Origin: Bacteroidota bacterium
Lineage (GTDB): Bacteria; Bacteroidota; Bacteroidia; Bacteroidales; SZUA-534
Length of the DNA stretch: 64,000 bases
NCBI GenBank assembly: GCA_003250355.1
Contig: QKGS01000002.1
Coordinates: 33,710-97,709, forward strand
Direction: 5' to 3'
The notes below the pieces were generated by a model that saw only the letters and a program-made list of their open reading frames with translations, was not told the origin of the DNA and made no database searches. This document shows positions 10,065 to 18,884 of this stretch, one piece after another (position 1 is the first letter of the stretch; each line of letters starts with the position of its first letter). Made by a program: the position numbers and the translations under genes.

Positions 10065-11750
10065 TTATACTAACCAAATAGTTTGATATGGTGCTAAAAC
10101 ATAGTTTTCAATTCTTTTGCCCGTAAGTAAGTCAAACACAAAGCTTTCATACTCTTTGGGTAACGAAATATTCACCTCATTACCTGTAACATTTGAAATA
10201 GAAATAACTTTAGAACTACCATTGTTGCGGCATATTGCAAATATTTCGGAGCCTAGGTTTATTACATTTTGTTTGGCCGCCGGATGAAAAGCTTTTTGAT
10301 TGGTTCTGATATTAATTGCATTCAGCAATTCTGCAAATATTTTACTGCGGCGCGAATTTTTATTATTTAATTCTGCTTCCAATTGCTCATAATGGAGTCT
10401 TTCCCTGTTTATGGTTCTGGCTCTACCTGTCTCTTCTACTCCGGCAATGTTGTTATGCGATGCCAACAAACTATGAATATAAAATGCAGGCATTCCTTTT
10501 ACTGCAAGATTTATAAGTTGTGAACATACAAATCGTTTATCCTGAAAACCATCTTCACCATTTGCCCGCGAGCGTTTCATAGAGTCGTAATAAGTAATAT
10601 TTAACTCATATGGACTGGTTGTTCCATCGCTGTTTGCTTTCATGCTTATATAACCTCCCGAGGCCTTAATATCGTTAAATAAAGGAGTTTTTTCTACTTC
10701 GGGCAATAACCCCTCAAGTGGTCGTACTCCAATACCATCGTGCGACGATGTAAAATTGAAATACGTACATTCATCAGGCAATTCAGGTAATAAAGATGCC
10801 CATTCATTCAAATAAGTACTATTACCCGAATTAAGAGCATGTAGTAATAGTGGTGGCAAACTAAACTGATAAACCATATGAGCTTCATCGCCATTGCCAA
10901 AATAACTCAGGTTTTCTTTGTTTGGTACATTTGTTTCTGTTATTATAATTACGTTGGGGTCGACCAATTCGGCTGCATTACGCATAAGTTTTACCACTTC
11001 GTGTGTTTCAGGCAAATGCAAACAATTAGTTCCCAGCTCTTTCCACAGAAATGCAATAGCATCGAGGCGAATTATTTTTGAACCGTTTTGAATATAAAAT
11101 AGCAATATTTCAAGCATAGTTTGAAGTACTACCGGGTTTGAAAAGTTTAAATCAACTTGGTCTTCGCTAAATGTTGTCCATACATACTTCTCCCCTTTTG
11201 TTGTATTTACTTTAGTCAATAAAGGGAGATTTCTTGGACGTACTACCTTTGAATAATCTAACCTGGGGTCGGCTTCAATAAAAAAGTCGGAGCCTGTTCC
11301 TGTACCTTTTACATAATTCTGAAACCACTCACCTACACTCGATGCGTGATTTATAACAAGGTCGGCCATTAGTTTATTTTGCTCTGCTATTTTATTTATC
11401 TCGTTCCATGTACCCAATTGGGGATTTACCTGCATAAAATCAATTACTGAAAAACCGTCATCGCTGCTGTATGGGAAAAAAGGCAATATATGTACTGCAT
11501 TAATATAACCTTTGAGTTTAGTAGCCAGAAATTTTTTCAACGTGTTAAGTGGCAGTTCATTGTTTTCCAACAAGCTATCGCCATAAGTAATTAGCAATAC
11601 ATCTTTTTCTGTCCAAAGGGGCTCTCTTTCTATTGGTGTTTTAGGTATTTTTGACGATATCATATTAATAATATCTTCTCGTTGCTTATCGCTAATATTG
11701 CTTTTATAAATTGATGTTAATCGTTGGTTTATTATATTTTTCCAGCTCAT
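10065..11750 (-). CDS. GH13_18 sucrose phosphorylase-family enzyme, probable glucosylglycerate phosphorylase
   Basis: Retaining alpha-glucoside phosphorylase of family GH13 subfamily 18, 561 residues. The nucleophile region IRLDAIAFLWKELGT (about 225-240), the acid/base region IITETNVP (about 267-275) and the transition-state Asp in SSHDGIGVRP (about 333-342) are all present. The ETNVP form, instead of the EVHE of true sucrose phosphorylases, is what I recall for glucosylglycerate phosphorylases. The context supports this: the next gene upstream is a glucosyl-3-phosphoglycerate synthase-like GT81. The likely reaction is phosphorolysis of glucosylglycerate to glucose 1-phosphate and D-glycerate, recovering a compatible solute. 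Sucrose or another acceptor remains possible. A terminator separates it from the GT81 gene, so it probably has its own promoter. Confidence 0.82.
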   Translation of the reverse strand: MSWKNIINQRLTSIYKSNISDKQREDIINMISSKIPKTPIEREPLWTEKDVLLITYGDSLLENNELPLNTLKKFLATKLKGYINAVHILPFFPYSSDDGFSVIDFMQVNPQLGTWNEINKIAEQNKLMADLVINHASSVGEWFQNYVKGTGTGSDFFIEADPRLDYSKVVRPRNLPLLTKVNTTKGEKYVWTTFSEDQVDLNFSNPVVLQTMLEILLFYIQNGSKIIRLDAIAFLWKELGTNCLHLPETHEVVKLMRNAAELVDPNVIIITETNVPNKENLSYFGNGDEAHMVYQFSLPPLLLHALNSGNSTYLNEWASLLPELPDECTYFNFTSSHDGIGVRPLEGLLPEVEKTPLFNDIKASGGYISMKANSDGTTSPYELNITYYDSMKRSRANGEDGFQDKRFVCSQLINLAVKGMPAFYIHSLLASHNNIAGVEETGRARTINRERLHYEQLEAELNNKNSRRSKIFAELLNAINIRTNQKAFHPAAKQNVINLGSEIFAICRNNGSSKVISISNVTGNEVNISLPKEYESFVFDLLTGKRIENYVLAPYQTIWLV

Positions 11751-11787
11751 AAGTTACATTATTAGTTAATATATATTTTTAAAACAA

Positions 11788-11822
11788 ATAAAAAAGGCTT
11801 CTGTTGCAATTGCAAAGAAGCC
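11788..11822 (-). terminator. terminator of the GT81 gene
   Basis: On the minus strand AGGCTTCT and AGAAGCCT form a stem extended by TTGCAATTGCAA, followed by a T run (TTTTTT). It lies just after the stop at 11848. Confidence 0.85.
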
Positions 11823-11847
11823 TCATATTTATATAGAAATAAATTCT

Positions 11848-13059
11848 TTACTTATTATCTTCTTCTACAACATTTACAAATTCATCAAGTAAGTCGGGAA
11901 TAGCACTTATTACCCTTTTCCAACTTGGAATAAGAGGTGTTTGGTTAGGATTACTCAAATAGCTGATACCTGCCTGATACACGTTCCTGGCCAATTGGTC
12001 AACCAAACGTTCTTCTTTGTGTCGGTCATATTTCAAGCCATTCATAACAGCATCACTATTGTATTGTTCTACCATATCGAGAGCTATGCGATGATAGGTA
12101 GCTTTTATAGATCGGAACATCCCTTCGCTAAATACTGCACCGTCTGAAGCCAGTTTGGCACAAATAGAACGGGCTATATCGAAGCTCATTTTGCTTAACC
12201 CTTTATCGGGGTTGTCGAACGATTCGCTTTGATGCTTATGGTCGTATCGGTCGGCTATTTCAACCTGACAAATACGGCTTATGGCATTGTTACGGTGCAC
12301 CTCGGCTAATATACCTACTTCTAACCCCCAATCGCTTGGTATACGAATAGTTTTCAATACATCGGCACGCATACTAAATTCACCTGAAAGAATATAACGA
12401 AACCCATCGAGATAATCGAGGTATTCTAACGGACCCAGGAATTTTTTCAGTGTTCGTATAAGAGGTGTAACAAGTAAACGAACCATGCGCCCGTTTATTT
12501 TTTCCTCATCGGCACGAAAATAGTATCCTTTGCAATATTTGTAGTTGAATGTTGGCTTGGCTACCGGATACAATAAACGAGCCAGTAAATCGCGGTTATA
12601 AGTAATAATATCGGCATCGTGTAGTGCTATAGCTTCAGAGCGTCCCGAAGCTATCATATAACCAAAACAGAACCATACATTTTTACCTTTACCCGGATTG
12701 CCCGGGTGAATATTTTGCTCATTGAGCTTGTATTCCAGTTCTTTCATACCCGGACCATCGTTCCATATAACCCGATGATGTTGGGGTAAAACTGAAAAGA
12801 ATTCTTTCGCTTTTTTAAACTGATCTTCATTAGCTGCATCCAAGCCTATTACTATCTCATTCAGGTAAGATATATCCTTTAGTGTATTTACTATTTTTGT
12901 AAGAGCCGGACGTTCAAGTTCGGAATACAACGATGGTATAATGAGCCCCATAGGTCTCTTCTCCGAATACCTCATTAATTCTGATTCAATATCTTCAATA
13001 GGTCTGTTTCGGAAATTATGTAATGTGGTAATGTTTGAATTTTGATAAAAATCGCCCAT
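11848..13059 (-). CDS. GT81 glycosyltransferase, probable glucosyl-3-phosphoglycerate synthase
   Basis: Retaining GT-A glycosyltransferase of 403 residues. It has the family start (GLIIPSLYSELERPAL), a GLDAANEDQF nucleotide-binding segment, the metal-binding DxD-type motif ALHDADIITY (about 142-151) and the later YILSGEFSMRADVL and GLEVGILAEV segments typical of GT81. GT81 enzymes transfer glucose or mannose from a sugar nucleotide to 3-phosphoglycerate, giving the phosphorylated precursor of glucosylglycerate or mannosylglycerate. Neighbours include a HAD phosphatase that could remove the phosphate and a GH13_18 phosphorylase that could recycle the product. No signal peptide or membrane segment. 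The donor sugar cannot be decided from sequence. Confidence 0.82.
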   Translation of the reverse strand: MGDFYQNSNITTLHNFRNRPIEDIESELMRYSEKRPMGLIIPSLYSELERPALTKIVNTLKDISYLNEIVIGLDAANEDQFKKAKEFFSVLPQHHRVIWNDGPGMKELEYKLNEQNIHPGNPGKGKNVWFCFGYMIASGRSEAIALHDADIITYNRDLLARLLYPVAKPTFNYKYCKGYYFRADEEKINGRMVRLLVTPLIRTLKKFLGPLEYLDYLDGFRYILSGEFSMRADVLKTIRIPSDWGLEVGILAEVHRNNAISRICQVEIADRYDHKHQSESFDNPDKGLSKMSFDIARSICAKLASDGAVFSEGMFRSIKATYHRIALDMVEQYNSDAVMNGLKYDRHKEERLVDQLARNVYQAGISYLSNPNQTPLIPSWKRVISAIPDLLDEFVNVVEEDNK

Positions 13060-13165
13060 ATATATATCATTAATTTGTTAGAACTGTGTAAATATTCTTA
13101 AAGTTAAGAAAATAGTGTTACTAAACCATTAAGATAGCAGGCTTTTTTAAAATGGGTACGAGTAA

Positions 13166-13606
13166 TTACAAATAGTTTTTTATGTTCAATGTTAATATTG
13201 CCCATACTATATATCGCAAAGCTTTTCCAATAAACATACCTGTTGCTACATTTAATACTTTTATTCTCAATATACCAAGTATTACTGCAATAATATCGCC
13301 TATAAAAGGGAGCCAGCAAAAAAACGACACAAAGTACTCTTTACCTTCTATTCGCTTTATAGTTACATCGAGTTTTTCGTTGGATATTCTCAAATATTTA
13401 TTTATAAAATCTCTTTTTCCCAAATATCCCAAACCATACGACGACATTCCGCCAAGAAAATTACCAACAGTAGCCACTATCAATGACAAAACCGGATCGA
13501 ATCCGGTTAGTATCATGCCCGATAGCATGGCCTCAGAGCTAAATGGAATAATTGTAGCTGCAAGAAATGTTGCACCAAATAGACCTGCATAGGCAGCCAG
13601 TTCCAT
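13166..13606 (-). CDS. VTT/SNARE-associated membrane protein (YqaA-like)
   Basis: Integral membrane protein of 146 residues in the VTT (DedA-related) family. It starts MELAAYAGLFGATFLAATIIPF and has about four hydrophobic segments, with the conserved glycine-rich stretch VATVGNFLGGMSSYGLGYLG near residue 50. Relatives act as lipid scramblases or flippases or in membrane homeostasis; the substrate is not known here. It starts only 3 bases after the stop of the GT4 gene, so it is the last gene of the 17265-13166 operon. Confidence 0.85.
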   Translation of the reverse strand: MELAAYAGLFGATFLAATIIPFSSEAMLSGMILTGFDPVLSLIVATVGNFLGGMSSYGLGYLGKRDFINKYLRISNEKLDVTIKRIEGKEYFVSFFCWLPFIGDIIAVILGILRIKVLNVATGMFIGKALRYIVWAILTLNIKNYL

Positions 13607-13609
13607 ATA

Positions 13610-15064
13610 TTATGTTATTAATACTTTTGTAAATATATCTTTTATCAGACCTTTTAATTTTTCGGCGATAATATGATGTCCAAGGTTTTCTTCAAGTGTA
13701 ACCAAATTGTGCATAACCACTTGGTTGCGGTATTCAATATCGGTTAATAAACGATACGATTCATCGACCAATTCCTGAGTTATTTCACACTTTTCTGTTG
13801 CAGGCAATTTGAACCCTATTTTTTCAATTTCTTCTTTATAAACCTCATATTTGTTTATAACCGTTGGAACGCCAAATGAAATAAGCTCAAGCAGGTTATT
13901 GCCAAAGCCTTCCACTTCGCTGAAATATGTTCCTATACCACCGGCAGCAGCAACAACTCCGGGGAGTTCGGCAAATTTATAATACTTTTTATCTACAATA
14001 ATATCGCGATGCGATAGTATTACTCCCTCTCCCATTATAAATATCACGTTTGAATGTTCACGCTTTGCATATTGCTCGCGGTAATAGTTCTTTAACCATT
14101 TTTTATACTGATTCTGTTCATCGCCCGAATGACCTGTTACAATAAGAGCCACACATTTATTGACTCCTTCTTGCTCAAATTTTTCTTCGAGGCGAAATGC
14201 TAAATCAATAGCTGTTTCTATTTTTTTACGAGGAACAATACGTGTATGCTGAAGCAATATTGCTGTCGATTCCATATCGAAACCCTTTTCTTCAAGTGCA
14301 TCGGTTAAGCCAATATCGCGCCAAAATGTTTTATTGTATCGTTGAACATCGGGGGCTAGCAGTTCACCTTTCTCTACATATTTTTCGTAGTTCCACTCTA
14401 TTTCACTTGTATTGGGAACAACTACAGCCCTCTCTTTAAAGAAATTTGCAGCTCGCTCGGGGTCGTATTTTTTAAATACTTTTTTACCCAGTTCTATTTG
14501 ACTGTGATTTATAAATGCCAATCCGTCGACATAAGTTCCGGGAAGGAATTTCAAATATTTCTTAATTACACTATTGGGGTTTGCAAATATATCTCGTTCA
14601 AAATACGAATCGTGCCACCAAACTAACTGCTTAGGCCAAATAATACCTTGCGAGTTCAGTTCTTCGAAGTAGTAGCCCAAACCTACTGCCGTAATAAAAT
14701 TATATGGGTGCGATGTGTTATGGGCAATAATCAGGTCTATTTCGTTATTATTAACCCAATCGGCAATAAATTCTTTAGCAAATGTTGCTTCTTTATGAAT
14801 TCGGTCTTCAAGGTTGGCAGGTGGTGGTTCCTGATTAAATGTTGATAGTATCTCCTTATGCATATCGCTCTTATGCCAGAATACTTCATTTATTTCTGCA
14901 TTAAAGCGTGGCGATGAGTGAGCTCCAAGAAAAAATATATTACCTAGTTTAATATCCATTTTATCTACCATGGCATGTACTGTTTGGTCTATAACAATAG
15001 ATACACCATCGTTTTTTCCTATTAGTGAATGTATTATGCCTATTCTTAATTTTGAAATATCCAT
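13610..15064 (-). CDS. GT4 family glycosyltransferase
   Basis: GT-B fold glycosyltransferase, 484 residues, cytoplasmic. It starts ISKLRIGIIHSLIGKNDGVS, with the glycine-rich N-terminal loop, and ends with the GT4 E-x7-E pattern in FSEVEGFGNNLLELISFGVP (about 385-405). It is longer than the usual 350-400 residues because of an insert in the N-terminal domain. It lies in one operon with another GT4 gene, a HAD hydrolase and a VTT membrane protein. The closeness to GT81 and GH13_18 genes suggests a sugar-storage or osmolyte role, but donor and acceptor are unknown. Confidence 0.8.
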   Translation of the reverse strand: MDISKLRIGIIHSLIGKNDGVSIVIDQTVHAMVDKMDIKLGNIFFLGAHSSPRFNAEINEVFWHKSDMHKEILSTFNQEPPPANLEDRIHKEATFAKEFIADWVNNNEIDLIIAHNTSHPYNFITAVGLGYYFEELNSQGIIWPKQLVWWHDSYFERDIFANPNSVIKKYLKFLPGTYVDGLAFINHSQIELGKKVFKKYDPERAANFFKERAVVVPNTSEIEWNYEKYVEKGELLAPDVQRYNKTFWRDIGLTDALEEKGFDMESTAILLQHTRIVPRKKIETAIDLAFRLEEKFEQEGVNKCVALIVTGHSGDEQNQYKKWLKNYYREQYAKREHSNVIFIMGEGVILSHRDIIVDKKYYKFAELPGVVAAAGGIGTYFSEVEGFGNNLLELISFGVPTVINKYEVYKEEIEKIGFKLPATEKCEITQELVDESYRLLTDIEYRNQVVMHNLVTLEENLGHHIIAEKLKGLIKDIFTKVLIT

Positions 15065-15101
15065 AGTATGCTATTTTTCAGGTTAATGGTGCAATTTCAC
15101 A

Positions 15102-16019
15102 TTAAAGGTTTACAATATCAAATATTTGCGATAAATCATCGATAATATAATCGGCTTCTAAATTTATACATCGTTCGTCGGTTTTACGTAATCGAAGGGA
15201 ACGTTTATCGGCAGTGTATAAAACAGTTTTGAAACCAACCTGACTTGCTGTCCAAATATCTTTTAACATATCATTACCAACAAATATCACTTCATTTGGG
15301 TTCAAATTATATTTTGTTTTTAATGCTCTTGCTAATATTTCAAACAATGTAACATCGGGCTTTGACCTTAGTATTTTGTATGAATAAACCGATATTTCCT
15401 CATCGAAACCATGAATATGTTCAATTTCTGTTATTTCATTATTAATAAAATAGTTCATTAACAGTGGAGTATAAAACTGAGCATTGCTAACTATTCCAAC
15501 AGGTATATTTGATTTGAATAACTTTTGTAAAGTATCGTTCATTCCAGGCATTGGAAATACCTTATTGCCAAGCATTTCAAATACTACCGTAAGCAATTTT
15601 ATATTAATATCTTCGGTAGCCTTTACCCAACCGCTGTTTTCGGCGGTATTCATACATACTTCCCATACTTTTATTATATCAATTTCAGGATACGGATGGC
15701 TCAGTTTTTTTAATTCTTCGTGTGTTTTTAATACCGTATTATGAAATAATTCGAGTAGTTTTTCTGCATCTGTTGTATAGTTTTTATTACACCACTCATA
15801 CCCTCCCTCACGTATTGCGGTATTAAGGTGTGCAACCGATGCCGTAGCTTTATCAATATCGCCCGATGCCGAAATAATTAAAGTGCCGTAAATATCGAAT
15901 ATTACTGCTTTAATACTATTATCTGTACATATTTTTATTTCAGTGTTTGTAGGGATAGGTTTTAATTCCTCTAAGCTACTGAGGTAGTGTTTTATACGCG
16001 TTAAATATTCGTTTTGCAT
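15102..16019 (-). CDS. HAD-superfamily hydrolase
   Basis: Haloacid dehalogenase-type phosphatase, 305 residues. Motif I is AVIFDIYGTLIISASG (nucleophile Asp and DxYGT form, about residue 42), motif II is VGIVSNAQF, and motif IV is VIFVGNDMLKDIWTASQVGF (about 242-261). A C1-type cap sits between motifs I and II. The gene overlaps the upstream GT4 gene by 44 bases, which implies coupled translation. A phosphatase beside a glucosyl-3-phosphoglycerate synthase-like enzyme is a good candidate for the dephosphorylation step to glucosylglycerate, but this is inferred from context only. A shorter start inside the overlap is possible. Confidence 0.82.
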   Translation of the reverse strand: MQNEYLTRIKHYLSSLEELKPIPTNTEIKICTDNSIKAVIFDIYGTLIISASGDIDKATASVAHLNTAIREGGYEWCNKNYTTDAEKLLELFHNTVLKTHEELKKLSHPYPEIDIIKVWEVCMNTAENSGWVKATEDINIKLLTVVFEMLGNKVFPMPGMNDTLQKLFKSNIPVGIVSNAQFYTPLLMNYFINNEITEIEHIHGFDEEISVYSYKILRSKPDVTLFEILARALKTKYNLNPNEVIFVGNDMLKDIWTASQVGFKTVLYTADKRSLRLRKTDERCINLEADYIIDDLSQIFDIVNL

Positions 16020-17265
16020 ATTCTTCTACTGAAAAATTTTTAATAATAGTTTCACGATTTTCATTAACCGTTACTTCACTTACTTTGGGTGGAAAATTTT
16101 CAAATACTTTATTTGATTTTTCAAAATCACTTACTGTAATATTTCCTGCTAATATATTGGTAATAAAGGCTTGCTGCTCTTTCGTTTCCATTTCTGAAAA
16201 TTCACAGTTTCCATTAAAATATATTCCATTATATAAAAACGGGAATTGAACCCCTTCTGTTTTTAAATCGGTTGTAATATATTCAATATCACGGCCTATA
16301 ACCGGTGTTCCAATAATCCAAGGCTCCAAATATGCCATTCCAAAACCTTCCTGAATGCTTGTGGTAATACAATAATCGGAACCGGAAATAATATCAATAA
16401 AATTAACACGTTCACCCGCCTCAAAAATAATTGCAATATTGTTTTTATTGCAAAATTCTTTCCACTTTTTATACAGTTCTATTTCAACCGGATTTCGCGG
16501 AGGCAGAGTTACAAGCACTTGTATATTACTATAAAGTGCTGATAATAAAATCAATTCGCCAATATTTTTGCGTTTAATAATACGTACCGGATATGTTATT
16601 ATTGTTTTGTCGGGGGCAATATCAAATTCTGATATTATTTTATTTCTGTTTGTAGGCTTATGGGGTGCTTCATTTAATGGTACGTATACCGGATTGGGAA
16701 ATAAAAAAACCCGTCTTATGTTTACTCCTATATTGATAACTCTGTCATAATCGAACCGGTTTAACACTCCAATAATATATTTATCACTTGCCGGATACAT
16801 AATACTATTGAGGCTCTTACCAAATTCAGTTTCTATAATTTTTTGCAAATAAGCCATATTTACAGGGCGGTCTTCTGCAAAATCGTGGGCATGGTTTACT
16901 ACCGAATAGCCTTCGTTGAGCAATGCATTTACCGCTAAGGTTACAATTGGATTTTTACCCAAATTAATGTTATGTACATGAAGAATAGTACTTTCCGATA
17001 CTATTGCTTTTAATTTTGCATATGTGATATTGTATATCTTACTTAGCTCGCCTGCTTTAAATTCTCTGTCGAACAGATAGTTAAAAACAGGGTCTACTAT
17101 AACATTAACATCCAAGGCATTATAATACTCTTCGTTTTCACAGTGCCCTGCAATAACGGTAATATTAGTATTAGGATATATTTTCTTGATTCCGGCTACC
17201 TGCGACTCTATAATTCGGGTAACACCCCCCGGATTCAAATGATAATGAAAAATAGCTATGTGCAT
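15976..17265 (-). CDS. GT4 family glycosyltransferase
   Basis: GT-B fold glycosyltransferase, 429 residues. The N terminus reads MHIAIFHYHLNPGGVTRII, with the GGV loop that contacts the donor, and the C-terminal domain has VRIIKRKNIGELI and the E-x7-E signature in TSIQEGFGMAYLEPWIIG (about 305-322). First gene of the minus-strand operon with the HAD hydrolase, second GT4 and VTT genes. Substrate unknown. Preceded by a short heptad ladder and no clear promoter. Confidence 0.82.
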   Translation of the reverse strand: MHIAIFHYHLNPGGVTRIIESQVAGIKKIYPNTNITVIAGHCENEEYYNALDVNVIVDPVFNYLFDREFKAGELSKIYNITYAKLKAIVSESTILHVHNINLGKNPIVTLAVNALLNEGYSVVNHAHDFAEDRPVNMAYLQKIIETEFGKSLNSIMYPASDKYIIGVLNRFDYDRVINIGVNIRRVFLFPNPVYVPLNEAPHKPTNRNKIISEFDIAPDKTIITYPVRIIKRKNIGELILLSALYSNIQVLVTLPPRNPVEIELYKKWKEFCNKNNIAIIFEAGERVNFIDIISGSDYCITTSIQEGFGMAYLEPWIIGTPVIGRDIEYITTDLKTEGVQFPFLYNGIYFNGNCEFSEMETKEQQAFITNILAGNITVSDFEKSNKVFENFPPKVSEVTVNENRETIIKNFSVEEYAKRIFNAYKTLPQ

Positions 17266-17301
17266 ATTAAATATTATTTTTAATACCTAAACTGAACATA
17301 A

Positions 17302-17336
17302 GAGTATTGAGTATCAAGTATCAAGTATTGATTATC
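17302..17336. repeat. heptad ladder
   Basis: Five 7-base units: GAGTATT GAGTATC AAGTATC AAGTATT GATTATC. The first three are the same units as in the prophage ladder at 55887-55977. Confidence 0.75.
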
Positions 17337-17422
17337 AGGACTTTTTATGTTTTAGTAAAAATATTTTGCCAAAAAAGCGAATATTAAAATTAAGGTAGTA
17401 ACAATTTATATTTTGAGCTTAT

Positions 17423-18787
17423 CTAAATATCCTTTATCAGCTTATTTCCTTTAAATTGGTTAAGGATATTATCAGTTTCATTAAAGCTTTTAATAATTTC
17501 ACTTAGCACTCTATCTTCTTGATTTACAAATAATATATCGTTCCCCTTGCGATTAAGTTGTTGTACTATATCTTGAATTCTAATATTGTGAACATCTTTA
17601 TAAGGGATAAAATATGATTCCTTGTTTACATCGCCGGGGGTTTCTATTATCATGTTTATTTCAACAAGTTCGTATAAAATATGACGTACTACCCTCACCG
17701 GCAATTTAAGCTTCTCCGATATTTTTGGCGAAGTTAACGGCGGCTCTCCTTTGAGGAAATTTTGAACTATTTCATTGAATATATATACGCTTACAATACG
17801 ATGCGACCATCGGTTCATACTTTTAATATCGCTTTCAAACTCATATTTTCTATGGTTCTGAGCAGCAAACGATATTTCGGCACCAAACAATACTATTAGC
17901 CAACTAAAGTTTAACCATACTAGAAATAATGGAAGAGCTGCAAAACCGCCGTACACAGCATTGTAATTCGATACACCTATTTGGAAATGAAAATATCCCC
18001 ATTGCAGAACCTGAAAGAGTGAACCTGCAATTACTCCGGCAAGCAGAGCCGATGCAAATTTAACCTTAGTATTGGGCATAACCATATATACTAATGTAAA
18101 TAACAGCCATACAAGCACATAAGGAATTGATTTCATTCCAATATGTATTATCGGGCGCATGAAACCTATCAGAGTTATTTCACTCATTATCTTATCTATC
18201 ATTTGTATTATTAATACCTGAGTACTACTTGATAGTACAAATAGTATTATTGTTACCAACATCATAGAGAAATAATCGCTGAATTTACGAAAGAATACTC
18301 TCCCTTTATTCACCTGCCAAATACTGTTAAAGGCATTTTCAATATTGCCCAAAACTTTCATTACTGACCAAAATAAAAAAGAGAGACCAATTCCAAATAC
18401 CCAACCTCCACTTACATTATCAAGCATATTACGTGAAAAGTTAATAAGCCATGCGGCAACCTCTTCCTGCCCTTTTAATGTATCCTGAAGCATCGACTGC
18501 ATTTTATCTTCCATACCAAAACCTTTGGCAAGGCCAAATACCATAGCCAAAACTGGCACTACCGATAGTACTGAGAAAAATGTAAGTGAAGCAGCTTGCA
18601 ATTGAACCTTGTCTTCCTGAAAACCGCGGTATGCCAATACAAAACTTCGCAAAAGGTTAATATACATACGTTTAAAAACGGGTAATCCTTTTGTTTCCAA
18701 TTTCCATATATCGGTGAGCAAATGTGTTTTTATAAACTTCACTTTATCAATAAGCTTGTTTGCTCTTTTGTTTTTAAGTTTTGTCAT
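17423..18787 (-). CDS. YihY/BrkB-family inner membrane protein
   Basis: Polytopic membrane protein, 454 residues, of the YihY/virulence factor BrkB family (older name RNase BN family, now known not to be the nuclease). About six membrane segments lie between residues 60 and 310, with the family motifs QAASLTFFSVLSVVPVLAM and YGGFAALPLFLVWLNFSWLI. The C-terminal 130 residues form a soluble winged-helix-like domain (SPKISEKLKLPVRVVRHILY). The molecular function of the family is unsettled. It is a single gene, facing away from the GT4 operon with a 157-base gap. Confidence 0.9.
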   Translation of the reverse strand: MTKLKNKRANKLIDKVKFIKTHLLTDIWKLETKGLPVFKRMYINLLRSFVLAYRGFQEDKVQLQAASLTFFSVLSVVPVLAMVFGLAKGFGMEDKMQSMLQDTLKGQEEVAAWLINFSRNMLDNVSGGWVFGIGLSFLFWSVMKVLGNIENAFNSIWQVNKGRVFFRKFSDYFSMMLVTIILFVLSSSTQVLIIQMIDKIMSEITLIGFMRPIIHIGMKSIPYVLVWLLFTLVYMVMPNTKVKFASALLAGVIAGSLFQVLQWGYFHFQIGVSNYNAVYGGFAALPLFLVWLNFSWLIVLFGAEISFAAQNHRKYEFESDIKSMNRWSHRIVSVYIFNEIVQNFLKGEPPLTSPKISEKLKLPVRVVRHILYELVEINMIIETPGDVNKESYFIPYKDVHNIRIQDIVQQLNRKGNDILFVNQEDRVLSEIIKSFNETDNILNQFKGNKLIKDI

Positions 18788-18884
18788 ATAATTATTTCAT
18801 TAATTAATTGCATAACACTACATACATTTAGTCTCTAATTCACAAATTATAAACCAATGTAAGTAAGTATGCAATTTAAACATA

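Noticed and set aside
13182..13592. 136-residue plus-strand ORF opposite the VTT gene
   Set aside because: Shadow of the membrane protein gene; the minus-strand product has clear family motifs.
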